Source of the DNA: Streptomyces cyanogenus
GTDB taxonomy: Bacteria > Actinomycetota > Actinomycetes > Streptomycetales > Streptomycetaceae
Direction: 5' to 3'
Assembly (NCBI RefSeq): GCF_017526105.1
Contig: NZ_CP071839.1
Location: forward strand, 1,550,001-1,614,000
DNA: 64,000 nt
How positions within the stretch are numbered: the stretch's first letter is position 1; each line of letters opens with the position of its first letter. A model generated the notes under the pieces. It saw only the letters and a program-made list of their open reading frames with translations. It was not told the DNA's origin and searched no databases. Shown in pieces: positions 17,137-25,952 of this stretch. The translations under genes were made by a program, and so were the position numbers.

Positions 17137-17610
17137 ATGACTGCGCTCAATCGTGTCCCGTCGCTGATGGCCCGGGCCGGCACGGCCTCGGCCCTCACCC
17201 TTGCCGCCGTGGGCGGCTCGATCGCGGTGCCCGGTCTCGCCACCGACGCCTCCGCCGCGACCACGGCGACGAAAGCACTCCAGATCGCTGCCTCCAAGAA
17301 GGGCGCCCCGTACGCCTGGGGAGCCACCGGACCGCGCAGGTTCGACTGCTCGGGGCTGACGCTCTACTCGTACAAGAAGGCCGGCAAGAAGCTGCCGCGC
17401 ACCGCCGCCCAGCAGTACAACAAGTCGCACCACATCTCCGCCCGCAACCGCAAGGCGGGCGACCTGGTCTTCTTCCACTCGGGTTCCAGCGTCTACCACG
17501 TCGGCATCTACGCCGGCCACGGCAAGATCTGGCACGCCCCGAAGACCGGGGACGTGGTGAAGCTCCAGAAGATCTGGACGAAGAGCGTCTGGTACGGCCG
17601 GGTCAGCTGA
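17137..17610 (+). CDS. Secreted NlpC/P60 peptidoglycan hydrolase
   Basis: A 157-aa protein. A signal peptide of about 40 residues (Ala/Leu-rich core ending near ATDASAAT) precedes one NlpC/P60 domain. The catalytic Cys lies in RRFDCSGLTLYSYKKAG, the His in YHVGIYAGHGKIWHAP. It cleaves D-Glu to diamino-acid bonds in peptidoglycan stem peptides, outside the cell. ATG at 17137 has GAAGGG about 6 nt upstream. Expression is probably governed by the upstream c-di-AMP riboswitch. No SH3 or LysM wall-binding domain is present. Confidence 0.95.
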   Translation: MTALNRVPSLMARAGTASALTLAAVGGSIAVPGLATDASAATTATKALQIAASKKGAPYAWGATGPRRFDCSGLTLYSYKKAGKKLPRTAAQQYNKSHHISARNRKAGDLVFFHSGSSVYHVGIYAGHGKIWHAPKTGDVVKLQKIWTKSVWYGRVS

Positions 17611-17617
17611 CCTGCCG

Positions 17618-18235
17618 TCAGGCCAGGAGCGGCTCCAGCAGCAGGGCCGCTCCCAGGGCCGTCAGCGCCGCCCCGGTGCCCGCCTGAAGCCCTCGGGCGG
17701 CCCGGGGCCGGCGCAGCCACCTGCCGAGCCGCTCCACCAGCAGGGCGACCAGCTGGAACCAGACCAGTGCCAGCGTGCACACGATCAGCGCGAGCAGCAG
17801 GGTCCGGGGCAGGGCGGGGCTGCCCGCGGGCACGAACTGGGGCAGCAGGCTCAGGAAGGTCAGCGAGGCCTTCGGATTGAGCACGTTGGTGACGAACCCC
17901 TGCCGGAGCGGGTGGGCGGTTCCGGCCGCGGTCTCCTCGGGGGCCGCGGCGGGCCGCCGCAGGGCCCGCAGGGCGCGCACTCCGAGGTGCAGCACATAGG
18001 CGCCGCCGAGCAGTTGCAGCGCCCGGAACAGCGTGGGTACGGCGACCAGGACGGCGGCGACGCCGGCCACCGCCAGCGTGGTGTGCACCAGGAGCCCGCC
18101 GGCGATGCCGAGCCCGCAGACCACCCCGGCCCGGCGCGAGACGAGCGCGTTGCGTACGACCACGGCGAAGTCCGCGCCCGGCATGGCGACCAGGCCCGCG
18201 GCGATGCCGGTGAAGGCGATGAGCTGTCCGTCCAT
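17618..18235 (-). CDS. LysE-family amino-acid exporter
   Basis: A 205-aa membrane protein with about six helices. Family features include AMPGADFAVVVRNAL at the N-terminus (the GPxP region in a variant form), GLGIAGGLLVHTTLA, and VTNVLNPKASLTFLSLLPQF mid-protein. Such RhtB/LysE exporters pump out amino acids or homoserine lactones; the substrate is unknown here. The ATG at 18235 is divergent from a LysR-type gene with 84 bp between, so the latter likely controls it. It converges with the NlpC/P60 gene with only 7 bp between stops. Confidence 0.93.
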   Translation of the reverse strand: MDGQLIAFTGIAAGLVAMPGADFAVVVRNALVSRRAGVVCGLGIAGGLLVHTTLAVAGVAAVLVAVPTLFRALQLLGGAYVLHLGVRALRALRRPAAAPEETAAGTAHPLRQGFVTNVLNPKASLTFLSLLPQFVPAGSPALPRTLLLALIVCTLALVWFQLVALLVERLGRWLRRPRAARGLQAGTGAALTALGAALLLEPLLA

Positions 18236-18296
18236 GCCGCCCAGCCTGCCCCGCGCGAGCCTTCAGCAGGTATGTCGACTTCACTGGGCAGGCCTT

Positions 18297-18313
18297 AAGC
18301 AATGCTTTAGCCT
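18297..18313. promoter_or_regulatory. LysR-type operator overlapping a leaderless promoter
   Basis: AAGCA-A-TGCTT at 18297-18307 is a perfect inverted repeat, adjoining the -10-like TAGCCT at 18308-18313. The ATG at 18320 follows 6 nt later, so the LysR gene is probably leaderless. Position in the LysE/LysR intergenic region suggests binding by the LysR protein. Confidence 0.5.
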
Positions 18314-18319
18314 GGCGGC

Positions 18320-19243
18320 ATGTACGACCCGACGCGCCTGGCCGCGCTGGTGGCGGTCGCGGAGGCCGGCTCGATCACCCGGGCCGCCGACCGGCTCGGC
18401 TACACGCCGCCCGCCCTCTCCCAGCAGCTGGCCAAGCTGGAGCGGGAGGCGGGCACGGCACTGCTGGTGCGCCACCATCGCGGGGCCCGGCTGACCGAGG
18501 CGGGCGAGGTGCTGGTGGCACACGCCCGGTGTGTGCTCGACGAGCTGGAGCGGGCCCGGCACGCACTGGCGCGGCTGACCGGGCTCACCGGCGGCGCGCT
18601 GCGGCTCGGCACCTTCCCGACCGCCGGGGTGCATCTGCTGCCGCCGGCGCTGAGCGCGTTCCGGCGGGCGCATCCCGACGTACGCCTCTCGGTCGCGGAC
18701 TACGACCCCCCGGCCGGGGTCACGGCGGTGGCCGCCGGCGAGGTGGACCTCGCGCTCACCCACACGTACCACCCGGCCGAACCCGTCCCGGTGCCGGCGG
18801 CGGTGCGGCTGGAGCCGGTGCTGGTGGAGGAGCTGGTGCTGGTGACCGCTCCGGGGCACGCGCTCGGCAGTGCCGCGTCCCGGCTGCCGCTGGCGGAGCT
18901 GGCCGGCCAGCCGCTGATCAGCATGGCGCCGCACCACCAGGCCCGGCGGGAGATCGAGGCGCTGCTCGCCGAGGTGGGCGCCACGCCGGCGCTGCTGGTG
19001 CCGACGCCCGGGTACGCCGTGGTGTGCGCGCTGGTCAGTGCCGGGCTCGGGGTGGCCGTCGTACCGGAGATGGTGGCGCGGACCGCGACCACGCCGGTGG
19101 GGATGCGGCCCCTGGAGGGCGGCCGGCTGCGGCGCACGATCTCGGTGGCGTACCGCGCAGAGGAGACGAATCCGGCCGCGGACGCCTTTCGCGCGCTGCT
19201 GCGGGGGGCGTTCGGGCGGGCGGGGAGAAGCACGGGCGGCTGA
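18320..19243 (+). CDS. LysR-family transcriptional regulator
   Basis: A 307-aa protein. The N-terminal winged helix-turn-helix covers residues 1-60 (GSITRAADRLGYTPPALSQQ), and a periplasmic-binding-like effector domain follows. It resembles ArgP-like partners of LysE exporters in arrangement. It probably activates the divergent exporter when an amino acid accumulates. ATG at 18320 has no ribosome site but a -10 box 6 nt upstream. Confidence 0.93.
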   Translation: MYDPTRLAALVAVAEAGSITRAADRLGYTPPALSQQLAKLEREAGTALLVRHHRGARLTEAGEVLVAHARCVLDELERARHALARLTGLTGGALRLGTFPTAGVHLLPPALSAFRRAHPDVRLSVADYDPPAGVTAVAAGEVDLALTHTYHPAEPVPVPAAVRLEPVLVEELVLVTAPGHALGSAASRLPLAELAGQPLISMAPHHQARREIEALLAEVGATPALLVPTPGYAVVCALVSAGLGVAVVPEMVARTATTPVGMRPLEGGRLRRTISVAYRAEETNPAADAFRALLRGAFGRAGRSTGG

Positions 19244-19356
19244 GTGCGCCGGTCGGCGGCCACAGGTTCCCGATGTGGGCCGACGCCTCGGGGAAACTGC
19301 CGTGCGTCACCTGTCCCATGGGGGCCCGGGGCACCGGCGTGGCTCCGTCCGGAGGG

Positions 19357-19809
19357 CTACTCCGGGCGGCCCGCCGGGACCGGTGCGGCCGGGAGGCTCC
19401 AGGGGAGTTCGATGGAGACGGTCTTGCCGCCCTCGCGGGTGGGGCGGATACGGAGTCTGCCGCCGCACTCGGCGGTGAGCCAGCGGATGATGACCAGGCC
19501 GCGCCCGTTGTCCTGCTGGACGGCGGCGGGCAGTCTCTTCGGGAAGCGGGGATGGCTGTCCGTGACGCCGATGCGCAGGTGTTCGTCATGGTGCAGCGCG
19601 ACATCGACCGTGAAGGTGGGTGACTGGCCGAAGGTGTGCTGTACGGCGTTCGTGGCGAGTTCGGAGACGATGAGCCGGACGGTGTCGGCCGTCTCGGTGT
19701 CGGACGGCAGGCCCCACTCCGCGAGGGTGCCCACGACGTAGGCGCGGGCGGCGGAGACCGAGGCGGGATCGCTCGGCAGAGTGACGGATGCTTCCAGATG
19801 GTCTGCCAT
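19357..19809 (-). CDS. GHKL ATP-binding protein (anti-sigma / RsbW-like)
   Basis: A 150-aa HATPase_c domain protein. The N box VSELATNAVQHT and the G1 and G2 motifs (VTDSHPRFP, then NGRGLVII) are seen, as in SpoIIAB/RsbW-like kinases. ATG at 19809 is preferred over an upstream frame extension because AAAGGGAC precedes it and the domain begins shortly after. It lies divergent from the XRE/DUF5753 regulator, the usual three-gene arrangement of Streptomyces WhiJ/AbaA-like clusters. Partners and phosphorylation activity are not shown. Confidence 0.9.
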   Translation of the reverse strand: MADHLEASVTLPSDPASVSAARAYVVGTLAEWGLPSDTETADTVRLIVSELATNAVQHTFGQSPTFTVDVALHHDEHLRIGVTDSHPRFPKRLPAAVQQDNGRGLVIIRWLTAECGGRLRIRPTREGGKTVSIELPWSLPAAPVPAGRPE

Positions 19810-20021
19810 GGCGACGTCGTCCCTTTCCCACGGGACCGCGGTCCGACAGACGGCGGAGGGTTCGAGTACGGTCCCGGACTGGTGCTTGTTCGCCAGCGTG
19901 CCATCAACGGGCCGCCACGGGGTGCGATCCACCAAGATATGCATATATCTGTCGCCCGAAGCGGTGAACTCTACGACGCGAGAGCGTATTCGGGCGGCCC
20001 GGAAGGAGTAAGGAGAAGCCC

Positions 20022-20882
20022 ATGCAGAACGGTCCGGCGGTGCGGCGCCGCAAACTGGGCGCCGAACTGCGCACGCTGCGTACCGGCGCTGGGCTCACGA
20101 GCGGTGACGCGGCCCGGCTGGTCGGCTGGCACCAGTCGAAGGTGAGCCGTATCGAGACCGGCGCCAGCGGCGTGAAACCGGCCGATCTGCGGTTACTGCT
20201 GGACGCCTACGGGGTGCGGGACAGACATCTGCGCGAGTTGCTGCTGATGCTGGCGGGGTCGGAGGACGCGGGCGGCCGGCACCGCTGGTGGCACGCCTAC
20301 CGCGGGGTGCTGCCGCCCACGTACCGCGATTTCATCAGCCTGGAGTCGCAGGCCAGCGTCATGCGCACCCTGGAGACGACGGTCGTGCCCGGGCTGCTGC
20401 AGACCGCCGAGTACGCCCGCGCGGTGACCCGGGCGGCCGTGAAGGACCTGGACGAGGAGCGCCTGGACGCGCTGGTGGAGGTCCGTCTGGCCAGGCAGGA
20501 CGTACTCCGTTCGAACCCGCCGCTGGTGCTGAGCGCCGTACTGGACGAGGCGGTGCTGCGCCGCGAGGTGGGCGGTCCGGGGGTGATGAACCGGCAGCTG
20601 GAGCGGCTGATGGAGGCGGCGCGCCTGCCCCAGGTACGGCTGCAGGTCCTGCCGTTCGCCGCGGGAGCGCATGTCGGCCTCACCGGGCCTTTCGTTATCT
20701 TCTCATTTCCGAGCACTTCTGATCTGGATGTGGTTGTTCTCGACCAGTTGACGAGTAGCCTCTACCTGGAACGGAAAGAAGACCTGATGGCCTACTCCGA
20801 GGCCTTCAACGCCCTTCAGTTCCACGCCCTTTCCCCCGAGGAATCGTTGGACTACATCGCCGGGATAGGTGACGGCGCGTAA
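20022..20882 (+). CDS. XRE helix-turn-helix regulator with DUF5753 (WhiJ-like)
   Basis: A 286-aa protein. The XRE helix-turn-helix lies at residues 10-65 (LTSGDAARLVGWHQSKVSRIETG). The rest is DUF5753, marked by VVPGLLQTAEYARAV and LERKEDLMAYSEAFNAL. Such proteins act with a DUF397 partner to control development or antibiotic production in Streptomyces. AAGGAG at about 20007 gives a good ribosome site. The DUF397 gene starts 9 bp after the stop. Confidence 0.94.
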   Translation: MQNGPAVRRRKLGAELRTLRTGAGLTSGDAARLVGWHQSKVSRIETGASGVKPADLRLLLDAYGVRDRHLRELLLMLAGSEDAGGRHRWWHAYRGVLPPTYRDFISLESQASVMRTLETTVVPGLLQTAEYARAVTRAAVKDLDEERLDALVEVRLARQDVLRSNPPLVLSAVLDEAVLRREVGGPGVMNRQLERLMEAARLPQVRLQVLPFAAGAHVGLTGPFVIFSFPSTSDLDVVVLDQLTSSLYLERKEDLMAYSEAFNALQFHALSPEESLDYIAGIGDGA

Positions 20883-20891
20883 GGAGGCACC

Positions 20892-21113
20892 ATGTCAGCC
20901 CTGCCTCGGAACGTCCCTGCCAGTACCGACCTGCACGACGTGCGCTGGCTGCGCAGCAGCTACAGCACCGGAGCCAACAACTGCGTGGAGACGGCACGGC
21001 CGCGCTCCGGCCCTGGGGCCGGACTGCTCGCCGTGCGCGACTCGAAGCAGCCGTCCGGGCCCGCCCTGCTCTTCTCCCTCGCGAGCTGGACGGGCTTCCT
21101 GACCGCACTCTGA
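20892..21113 (+). CDS. DUF397 protein (partner of WhiJ-like regulator)
   Basis: A 73-aa protein. RWLRSSYSTGANNCVETA and LAVRDSKQPSGPALLFS are the DUF397 hallmarks. The BldB/WhiJ-associated family works with adjacent XRE/DUF5753 repressors. AAGGAGG precedes the ATG with a 6-nt gap. It is co-transcribed with the regulator upstream. The stop TGA lies within TGATC, the first arm of a small repeat (TGATC...GATCA) that may aid termination. Confidence 0.95.
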   Translation: MSALPRNVPASTDLHDVRWLRSSYSTGANNCVETARPRSGPGAGLLAVRDSKQPSGPALLFSLASWTGFLTAL

Positions 21114-21170
21114 TCAAAATCGATCAGTACCTGACCGCATGCGGGCGACACGCGGCCGTGTCACGCCGAC

Positions 21171-22298
21171 TCATGGTCGCGTTTCGCCGATGACTCGTAC
21201 AGCGCGTTCGATCTCCGCCCCGGACAGGTCCGCGCGGGCGGTCAGCCGCAGCCGGGAGATGCCGTCGGGCACGGAGGGAGGGCGGAAACAGCCCACGGCC
21301 AGTCCCGCCGTACGGCAGTCGGCCGCCCAGCGCACCGCCTGCTCCGGGGACGGAGCCCGCACGGAGACCACCGCGGCGTCCGGACGCACCGCCTCCAGAC
21401 CCGCGGCGGTCAGCCGCCCGTGCAGTTCCGCGGCCACCTCCCGGGCCCGCGCCGCCCGGCCGGGCTCGCGCTCCAGCAGCCGCAGCGCCGCCAGCGCGGC
21501 ACCGGCCGCCGCCGGCGCCAGCCCCGTGTCGAAGATGAACGTCCGGGCCGCGTTGACCAGGTGGTCGATCACCCGGGCCGGGCCCAGCACCACACCGCCC
21601 TGACTGCCCAGCGACTTGGACAGGGTGGCCGTGACGACCACGTCCTCGGCGCCCGCCAGCCCGGCCTCGTACGGCGCGCCCCGGCCGCCGTCACCCAGTA
21701 CGCCCAGTCCGTGCGCGTCGTCCACGACCAGTCCCGCACCGTGCTCCCGGCAGGCCGCGGCCACCTCGGCCAGCGGGGCCTTGTCGCCGTCGACGGAGAA
21801 CACCGTGTCGGACACGGCGATCGCCGGGCCCTCGTGCGCGGCCAGGGCCTTGCGCACGGCCTCCGGATCGGCGTGCCCGACGACCTGCCGCTCGCCACGG
21901 GCGAGCCGGCAGCCGTCGATGAGGGAGGCGTGGTTGCCCGCGTCGGAGACGATGAGCGAGCCGTGCGGGCCGAGCGCGGTGACCGCGGCCAGGTTGGCGG
22001 CGTACCCGGAGGAGAACACCAGGGCCGCCTCGAACCCGCAGAAGTCCGCGAGCGCGCGCTCCAGCTCCGTGTGCAGCCCGGTGGTGCCGGTGACCAGCCG
22101 GGAACCGGTGGCGCCGCCGCCCCAGGTCCGGGCGGCCGCGGCCGCGCCCTCGGTGACCTCGGGGTGGCGGGCCAGGCCCAGGTAGTCGTTGCTCGCCAGG
22201 TCCAGCAGCGGCGAGTCGGCGGGGCGCGGGCGCAGGGTGCGCACGAGTCCGGCGCGGCGGCGCGCCTCGGCCTGCTGGTCGATCCAGCCGAACGCCAT
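21171..22298 (-). CDS. bioF: 8-amino-7-oxononanoate synthase
   Basis: A 375-aa PLP enzyme of the alpha-oxoamine synthase family. It condenses pimeloyl-ACP or pimeloyl-CoA with L-alanine in biotin synthesis. The PLP Lys is in VTATLSKSLGSQGG, and DDAHGLGVLG and SGYAANLAAV are typical. GGAGGACCC precedes ATG at 22298. It is divergent from bioBAD with a shared 147-bp control region. From memory, the same split arrangement is SCO1243/SCO1244-1246. Confidence 0.95.
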   Translation of the reverse strand: MAFGWIDQQAEARRRAGLVRTLRPRPADSPLLDLASNDYLGLARHPEVTEGAAAAARTWGGGATGSRLVTGTTGLHTELERALADFCGFEAALVFSSGYAANLAAVTALGPHGSLIVSDAGNHASLIDGCRLARGERQVVGHADPEAVRKALAAHEGPAIAVSDTVFSVDGDKAPLAEVAAACREHGAGLVVDDAHGLGVLGDGGRGAPYEAGLAGAEDVVVTATLSKSLGSQGGVVLGPARVIDHLVNAARTFIFDTGLAPAAAGAALAALRLLEREPGRAARAREVAAELHGRLTAAGLEAVRPDAAVVSVRAPSPEQAVRWAADCRTAGLAVGCFRPPSVPDGISRLRLTARADLSGAEIERAVRVIGETRP

Positions 22299-22355
22299 GG
22301 GTCCTCCGGTGCTTTTGTAGGTAGCGGACAGACCCTAGCGGTACGTCCGGCCGCC

Positions 22356-22381
22356 CACCGTGTGGCAATACCCACACGGTG
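22356..22381. promoter_or_regulatory. 26-bp inverted repeat between bioF and bioB (candidate biotin operator)
   Basis: CACCGTGTGG (22356-22365) and CCACACGGTG (22372-22381) are perfect 10-bp reverse complements around CAATAC. Centred 65-75 bp from either start codon, it is well placed to control both divergent bio transcripts. The binding protein (BirA-like or other) is not known from this sequence. Confidence 0.65.
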
Positions 22382-22445
22382 ATCCGGCTCTGTTGTGCGA
22401 AGTCTCCTTGGCCAGGGGCGGTCCCGTAGGACAGGATCGGGCCTC

Positions 22446-23666
22446 ATGGACCTGCTGAACACGCTGGTGGACAAGGGGCTTCGGCGCGAGCTGCCGACCC
22501 GCGAGGAAGCGCTCGCCGTGCTGGCCACCTCCGATGACGACCTGCTCGACGTGGTGGCCGCGGCCGGCAAGGTGCGCCGGCACTGGTTCGGGCGCCGGGT
22601 GAAACTCAACTATCTGGTCAACCTCAAGTCGGGCCTGTGTCCCGAGGACTGCTCGTACTGCTCCCAGCGGCTCGGCTCCAAGGCCGACATCCTGAAGTAC
22701 ACCTGGCTCAAGCCGGACGAGGCCTCCCAGGCCGCCGCCGCGGGTCTCGCGGGCGGCGCCAAGCGGGTCTGCCTGGTGGCCAGCGGGCGCGGCCCGACGG
22801 ACCGGGACGTGGACCGGGTCTCGCAGACCATCAAGGCCATCAAGGAGCAGAACGAGGGCGTCGAGGTGTGCGCCTGCCTCGGCCTGCTCTCCGACGGCCA
22901 GGCCGAACGGCTGCGCGAGGCCGGCGCGGACGCCTACAACCACAACCTCAACACGTCCGAGGGGACGTACGGGGACATCACGACCACCCACACGTACGCC
23001 GACCGGGTGGAAACGGTGCAGAAGGCGCACGCGGCCGGCCTGTCCGCCTGTTCGGGTCTGATCGCGGGCATGGGCGAGACCGACGAGGACCTTGTCGACG
23101 TGGTGTTCTCGCTGCGGGAGCTGGACCCGGACTCGGTGCCGGTGAACTTCCTGATCCCGTTCGAGGGCACCCCGCTGGCCAAGGAGTGGAACCTCACCCC
23201 GCAGCGCTGCCTGCGGATCCTGGCGATGGTCCGGTTCGTCTGCCCGGACGTGGAGGTCCGCATCGCGGGCGGCCGTGAGGTCCACCTGCGCACGATGCAG
23301 CCGCTGGCGCTGCACCTGGCCAACTCCATCTTCCTCGGCGACTACCTGACCAGCGAGGGCCAGGCCGGCAAGGCCGACCTGGACATGATCGCGGACGCCG
23401 GCTTCGAGGTGGAGGGCGCCGGCGAGGTGACGCTGCCGGAGCACCGGGCGGCGGCCGTCGGGGGCGGCTGCGGGTCGCACGCCGAGACGGGCTGCGGCTC
23501 GCACGCCGAGGCCGGCTGCGGGTCGCACGCCGAGGCGGGCTGCGGCTCGCACGAAGGTGGCGGCGTCTGCGGTACGGCGGCTGTTGCCACGGCCGCCGAG
23601 CCGCGCACCGATCTGGTCGCGGTCCGCCGCCGGGGCGCCGGAACGGACCTCGCGCCCAATGCCTGA
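22446..23666 (+). CDS. bioB: Biotin synthase with Cys/His-rich repeat tail
   Basis: A 406-aa radical SAM enzyme that inserts sulfur into dethiobiotin. The [4Fe-4S] motif CPEDCSYC (CxxxCxxC) lies near residues 63-70, followed by the normal BioB core to about residue 330. Beyond it is an extra tail holding four tandem GCGSHAE-like units plus GGGVCG, rich in Cys and His. This tail is absent from E. coli BioB and may bind metal or feed the clusters (inference). ATG at 22446 is the best start. The gene overlaps bioA by 8 bp. Confidence 0.95.
   Translation: MDLLNTLVDKGLRRELPTREEALAVLATSDDDLLDVVAAAGKVRRHWFGRRVKLNYLVNLKSGLCPEDCSYCSQRLGSKADILKYTWLKPDEASQAAAAGLAGGAKRVCLVASGRGPTDRDVDRVSQTIKAIKEQNEGVEVCACLGLLSDGQAERLREAGADAYNHNLNTSEGTYGDITTTHTYADRVETVQKAHAAGLSACSGLIAGMGETDEDLVDVVFSLRELDPDSVPVNFLIPFEGTPLAKEWNLTPQRCLRILAMVRFVCPDVEVRIAGGREVHLRTMQPLALHLANSIFLGDYLTSEGQAGKADLDMIADAGFEVEGAGEVTLPEHRAAAVGGGCGSHAETGCGSHAEAGCGSHAEAGCGSHEGGGVCGTAAVATAAEPRTDLVAVRRRGAGTDLAPNA
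23461..23562 (+). repeat. 24-bp tandem repeat encoding the BioB C-terminal tail
   Basis: Four in-frame copies of a roughly 24-bp unit encode GCGSHAE-T/A followed by a shorter last copy (GCGSHEGG). Each unit contributes one Cys and one His. The copies differ at a few third positions, so they are not very recent. Confidence 0.85.
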
Positions 23667-24939
23667 CCTCGGTGTGCCGGAGCTGCTGGAACTGGACCGG
23701 CGGCATGTGTGGCATCCGTACGGCCCGATGCCCGGGCGCGTGGAACCGCTCGTCGTGGAGGCGGCGAGCGGGGTCCGGCTGCGGCTGGCCGACGGCTCCG
23801 GCGAACTGGTCGACGGCATGTCGTCCTGGTGGTCGGCCATCCACGGCTACCGCCACCCGGTGCTCGACGAGGCCGTGCGCACGCAGTTGGGGCGGATGAG
23901 CCATGTCATGTTCGGCGGGCTCACGCACGAGCCCGCCGTCCGGCTCGCGAAGCACCTTGTCGACATGTCGCCCGACGGCCTGGAGCATGTGTTCCTGGCC
24001 GACTCGGGGTCGGTGTCGGTCGAGGTCGCGGTGAAGATGTGCCTGCAGTACTGGCGCTCGCTCGGCCGGCCGGAGAAGCGGCGGCTGCTGACCTGGCGGG
24101 GCGGTTACCACGGCGACACCTGGCAGCCGATGGCGGTGTGCGACCCCGAGGGCGGGATGCACGAGCTGTGGACCGGTGTGCTGCCGCGCCAGGTGTTCGC
24201 GGACGCGCCGCCCGCCGCGTACGAGGAGTCGTACGCGGACCATCTGCGCGAGCTGATCGGGCGGCACGCCCACGAGCTGGCCGCGGTGATCGTGGAGCCG
24301 GTGGTGCAGGGCGCCGGCGGCATGCGCTTCCACTCCCCCGCCTATCTGCGGGTGCTGCGCGAGGCCTGCGACGCGCACGACGTGCTGCTGGTGTTCGACG
24401 AGATCGCCACCGGCTTCGGCCGCACCGGCGAACTGTTCGCGGCCGGGCACGCGGCCGTCAGCCCGGACGTGATGTGCGTGGGCAAGGCGCTGACCGGCGG
24501 CTATCTGACGATGGCGGCCACCTTGTGCACCGCGCGGGTCGCCGACGGCATCTCGCGGGGCGAGGTGCCGGTGCTCGCGCACGGCCCGACGTTCATGGGC
24601 AACCCGCTGGCGGCGGCCGTGGCCTGCGCCTCCATCGAGCTGCTGCTCGGGCAGGACTGGCGCGCCGAGGTCAAGCGGATCGAGACCGGGCTGAGCGAGG
24701 GCCTGGCGCCGGCGCGCAACCTCGCCGGGGTGCGCGACGTCCGCGTCCTCGGGGCCATCGGGGTGGTCCAGCTCGACCACGCGGTGGACATGAAGGCCGC
24801 GACCGACGCCGCCGTGCGGGAGGGCGTGTGGCTGCGCCCGTTCCGCGACCTGATCTACACGATGCCGCCGTACGTCACCTCGGACGAGGACGTGGCACGG
24901 ATCGCGCGCGCGGTGTGCGCCGCGGCGCGGGAGGGATGA
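23659..24939 (+). CDS. bioA: Adenosylmethionine-8-amino-7-oxononanoate aminotransferase
   Basis: A 426-aa class III aminotransferase. It converts KAPA to DAPA with SAM as amino donor. [11 protein letters not shown] at the N-terminus and [10 protein letters not shown] mark BioA specifically; the PLP Lys is in [13 protein letters not shown] at 23659 overlaps the bioB stop, with no own ribosome site, so translation is likely coupled. bioD starts 1 bp after its stop. Confidence 0.96.
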   Translation: MPDLGVPELLELDRRHVWHPYGPMPGRVEPLVVEAASGVRLRLADGSGELVDGMSSWWSAIHGYRHPVLDEAVRTQLGRMSHVMFGGLTHEPAVRLAKHLVDMSPDGLEHVFLADSGSVSVEVAVKMCLQYWRSLGRPEKRRLLTWRGGYHGDTWQPMAVCDPEGGMHELWTGVLPRQVFADAPPAAYEESYADHLRELIGRHAHELAAVIVEPVVQGAGGMRFHSPAYLRVLREACDAHDVLLVFDEIATGFGRTGELFAAGHAAVSPDVMCVGKALTGGYLTMAATLCTARVADGISRGEVPVLAHGPTFMGNPLAAAVACASIELLLGQDWRAEVKRIETGLSEGLAPARNLAGVRDVRVLGAIGVVQLDHAVDMKAATDAAVREGVWLRPFRDLIYTMPPYVTSDEDVARIARAVCAAAREG

Positions 24940-24940
24940 C

Positions 24941-25657
24941 ATGCCGGTACTGGTGATCACGGGCACGGGCACGGAGGTCGGCAAGACCGTCACCACGGCC
25001 GCCGTCGCCGCCGCGGCGCTCGCGGCCGGGCGCTCGGTGGCCGTGCTGAAGGCCGCCCAGACGGGCGTACGGCCGGACGAGCGCGGGGACGCCGACGAGG
25101 TGGCGCGGCTCGCCGGTCCGGTCACGGCCACCGAACTCGCGCGGTTCCCCGAGCCGTTGGCGCCGGGTACGGCGGCCCGGCGGGCCGGGATGGCGCCGGT
25201 GCACCCGCACGAGGTGGCCGAGCGGGCCGCCAAGCTGGCCACCGAGCACGATCTGGTGCTGGTCGAGGGGGCGGGCGGGCTGCTCGTCCGGTTCGACGCG
25301 ACGGGCGGCACGCTGGCCGACGTGGCCCGGCTGCTGAACGCGCCGGTGCTGGTCGTCGCCCAGGCCGGGCTCGGCACGCTCAACGTCACGGAGCTGACGG
25401 CCCGCGAGCTGGAGCGTCGTCGGCTGGAGTTGGCCGGAGTGGTGATCGGCAGCTGGCCCGACGCCCCCGATCTGGCCACCCGCTGCAACGTGGCCGACCT
25501 GCCGGAGGTCGCCGGCGCCCCGCTGCTGGGCGCGGTGCCCGCCGGGGCCGGGGCGCTGCCGCCCGCGGAGTTCCGTACGTCGGCACCGGGCTGGCTCGCT
25601 CCCCGGCTGGACGGCACCTGGGACGCGGAGGCCTTCACGATCCGGCAGGCGCCGTAG
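24941..25657 (+). CDS. bioD: Dethiobiotin synthetase
   Basis: A 238-aa ATP-dependent carboxylase that closes the ureido ring of dethiobiotin. The P-loop GTGTEVGKT lies at residues 7-15, with KAAQTG and EGAGGLLV also typical. GGAGGGATGAC overlaps the start region, giving a ribosome site inside the bioA end. Last gene of bioBAD; a duplicated spacer with a hairpin follows. Confidence 0.95.
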   Translation: MPVLVITGTGTEVGKTVTTAAVAAAALAAGRSVAVLKAAQTGVRPDERGDADEVARLAGPVTATELARFPEPLAPGTAARRAGMAPVHPHEVAERAAKLATEHDLVLVEGAGGLLVRFDATGGTLADVARLLNAPVLVVAQAGLGTLNVTELTARELERRRLELAGVVIGSWPDAPDLATRCNVADLPEVAGAPLLGAVPAGAGALPPAEFRTSAPGWLAPRLDGTWDAEAFTIRQAP

Positions 25658-25663
25658 CCGCCC

Positions 25664-25779
25664 CCCGCCCCAGGACTCCCGTGGCAACGGTGGACGCCCA
25701 CCCCGGCCGAACCGGCAGAGCCCACAGCCGGCACCACCCCACGCCCCCGCCCCAGGACTCCCGTGGCAGCGGTGGACGC
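25664..25779. repeat. 82-bp-period tandem duplication after bioD
   Basis: A 34-bp unit at 25664-25697 (core CCCCAGGACTCCCGTGGCA) recurs at 25746-25779 with one mismatch. Sequence after each copy is also recognisably related (CCGGC..AACCGGCAG versus CCGGG..AGCCGGCAG). This is a non-coding tandem duplication, now diverging. Confidence 0.75.
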
Positions 25780-25803
25780 GCGTGCCGGGTGAGCCGGCAG
25801 GGG

Positions 25804-25831
25804 CCGCGGCCGGCAGTACGGCCGGCCGCGG
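25804..25831. terminator. Hairpin downstream of bioD
   Basis: CCGCGGCCGG and CCGGCCGCGG arms enclose an 8-nt loop. It is about 146 bp past the bioD stop and before the methyltransferase gene. No T-run, but the stem is strong. Confidence 0.5.
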
Positions 25832-25952
25832 GAGCCGTTCGGTGGGGATGCCCGGGCGTGTCCTGGGGGACACTCTTGCTGGGCCCCGTCGTCGGACTCC
25901 CGTCCGCCCCGCGACGGCAGGTCCCAGGACCGTGCTGTCCAGGGAGGTTGCC

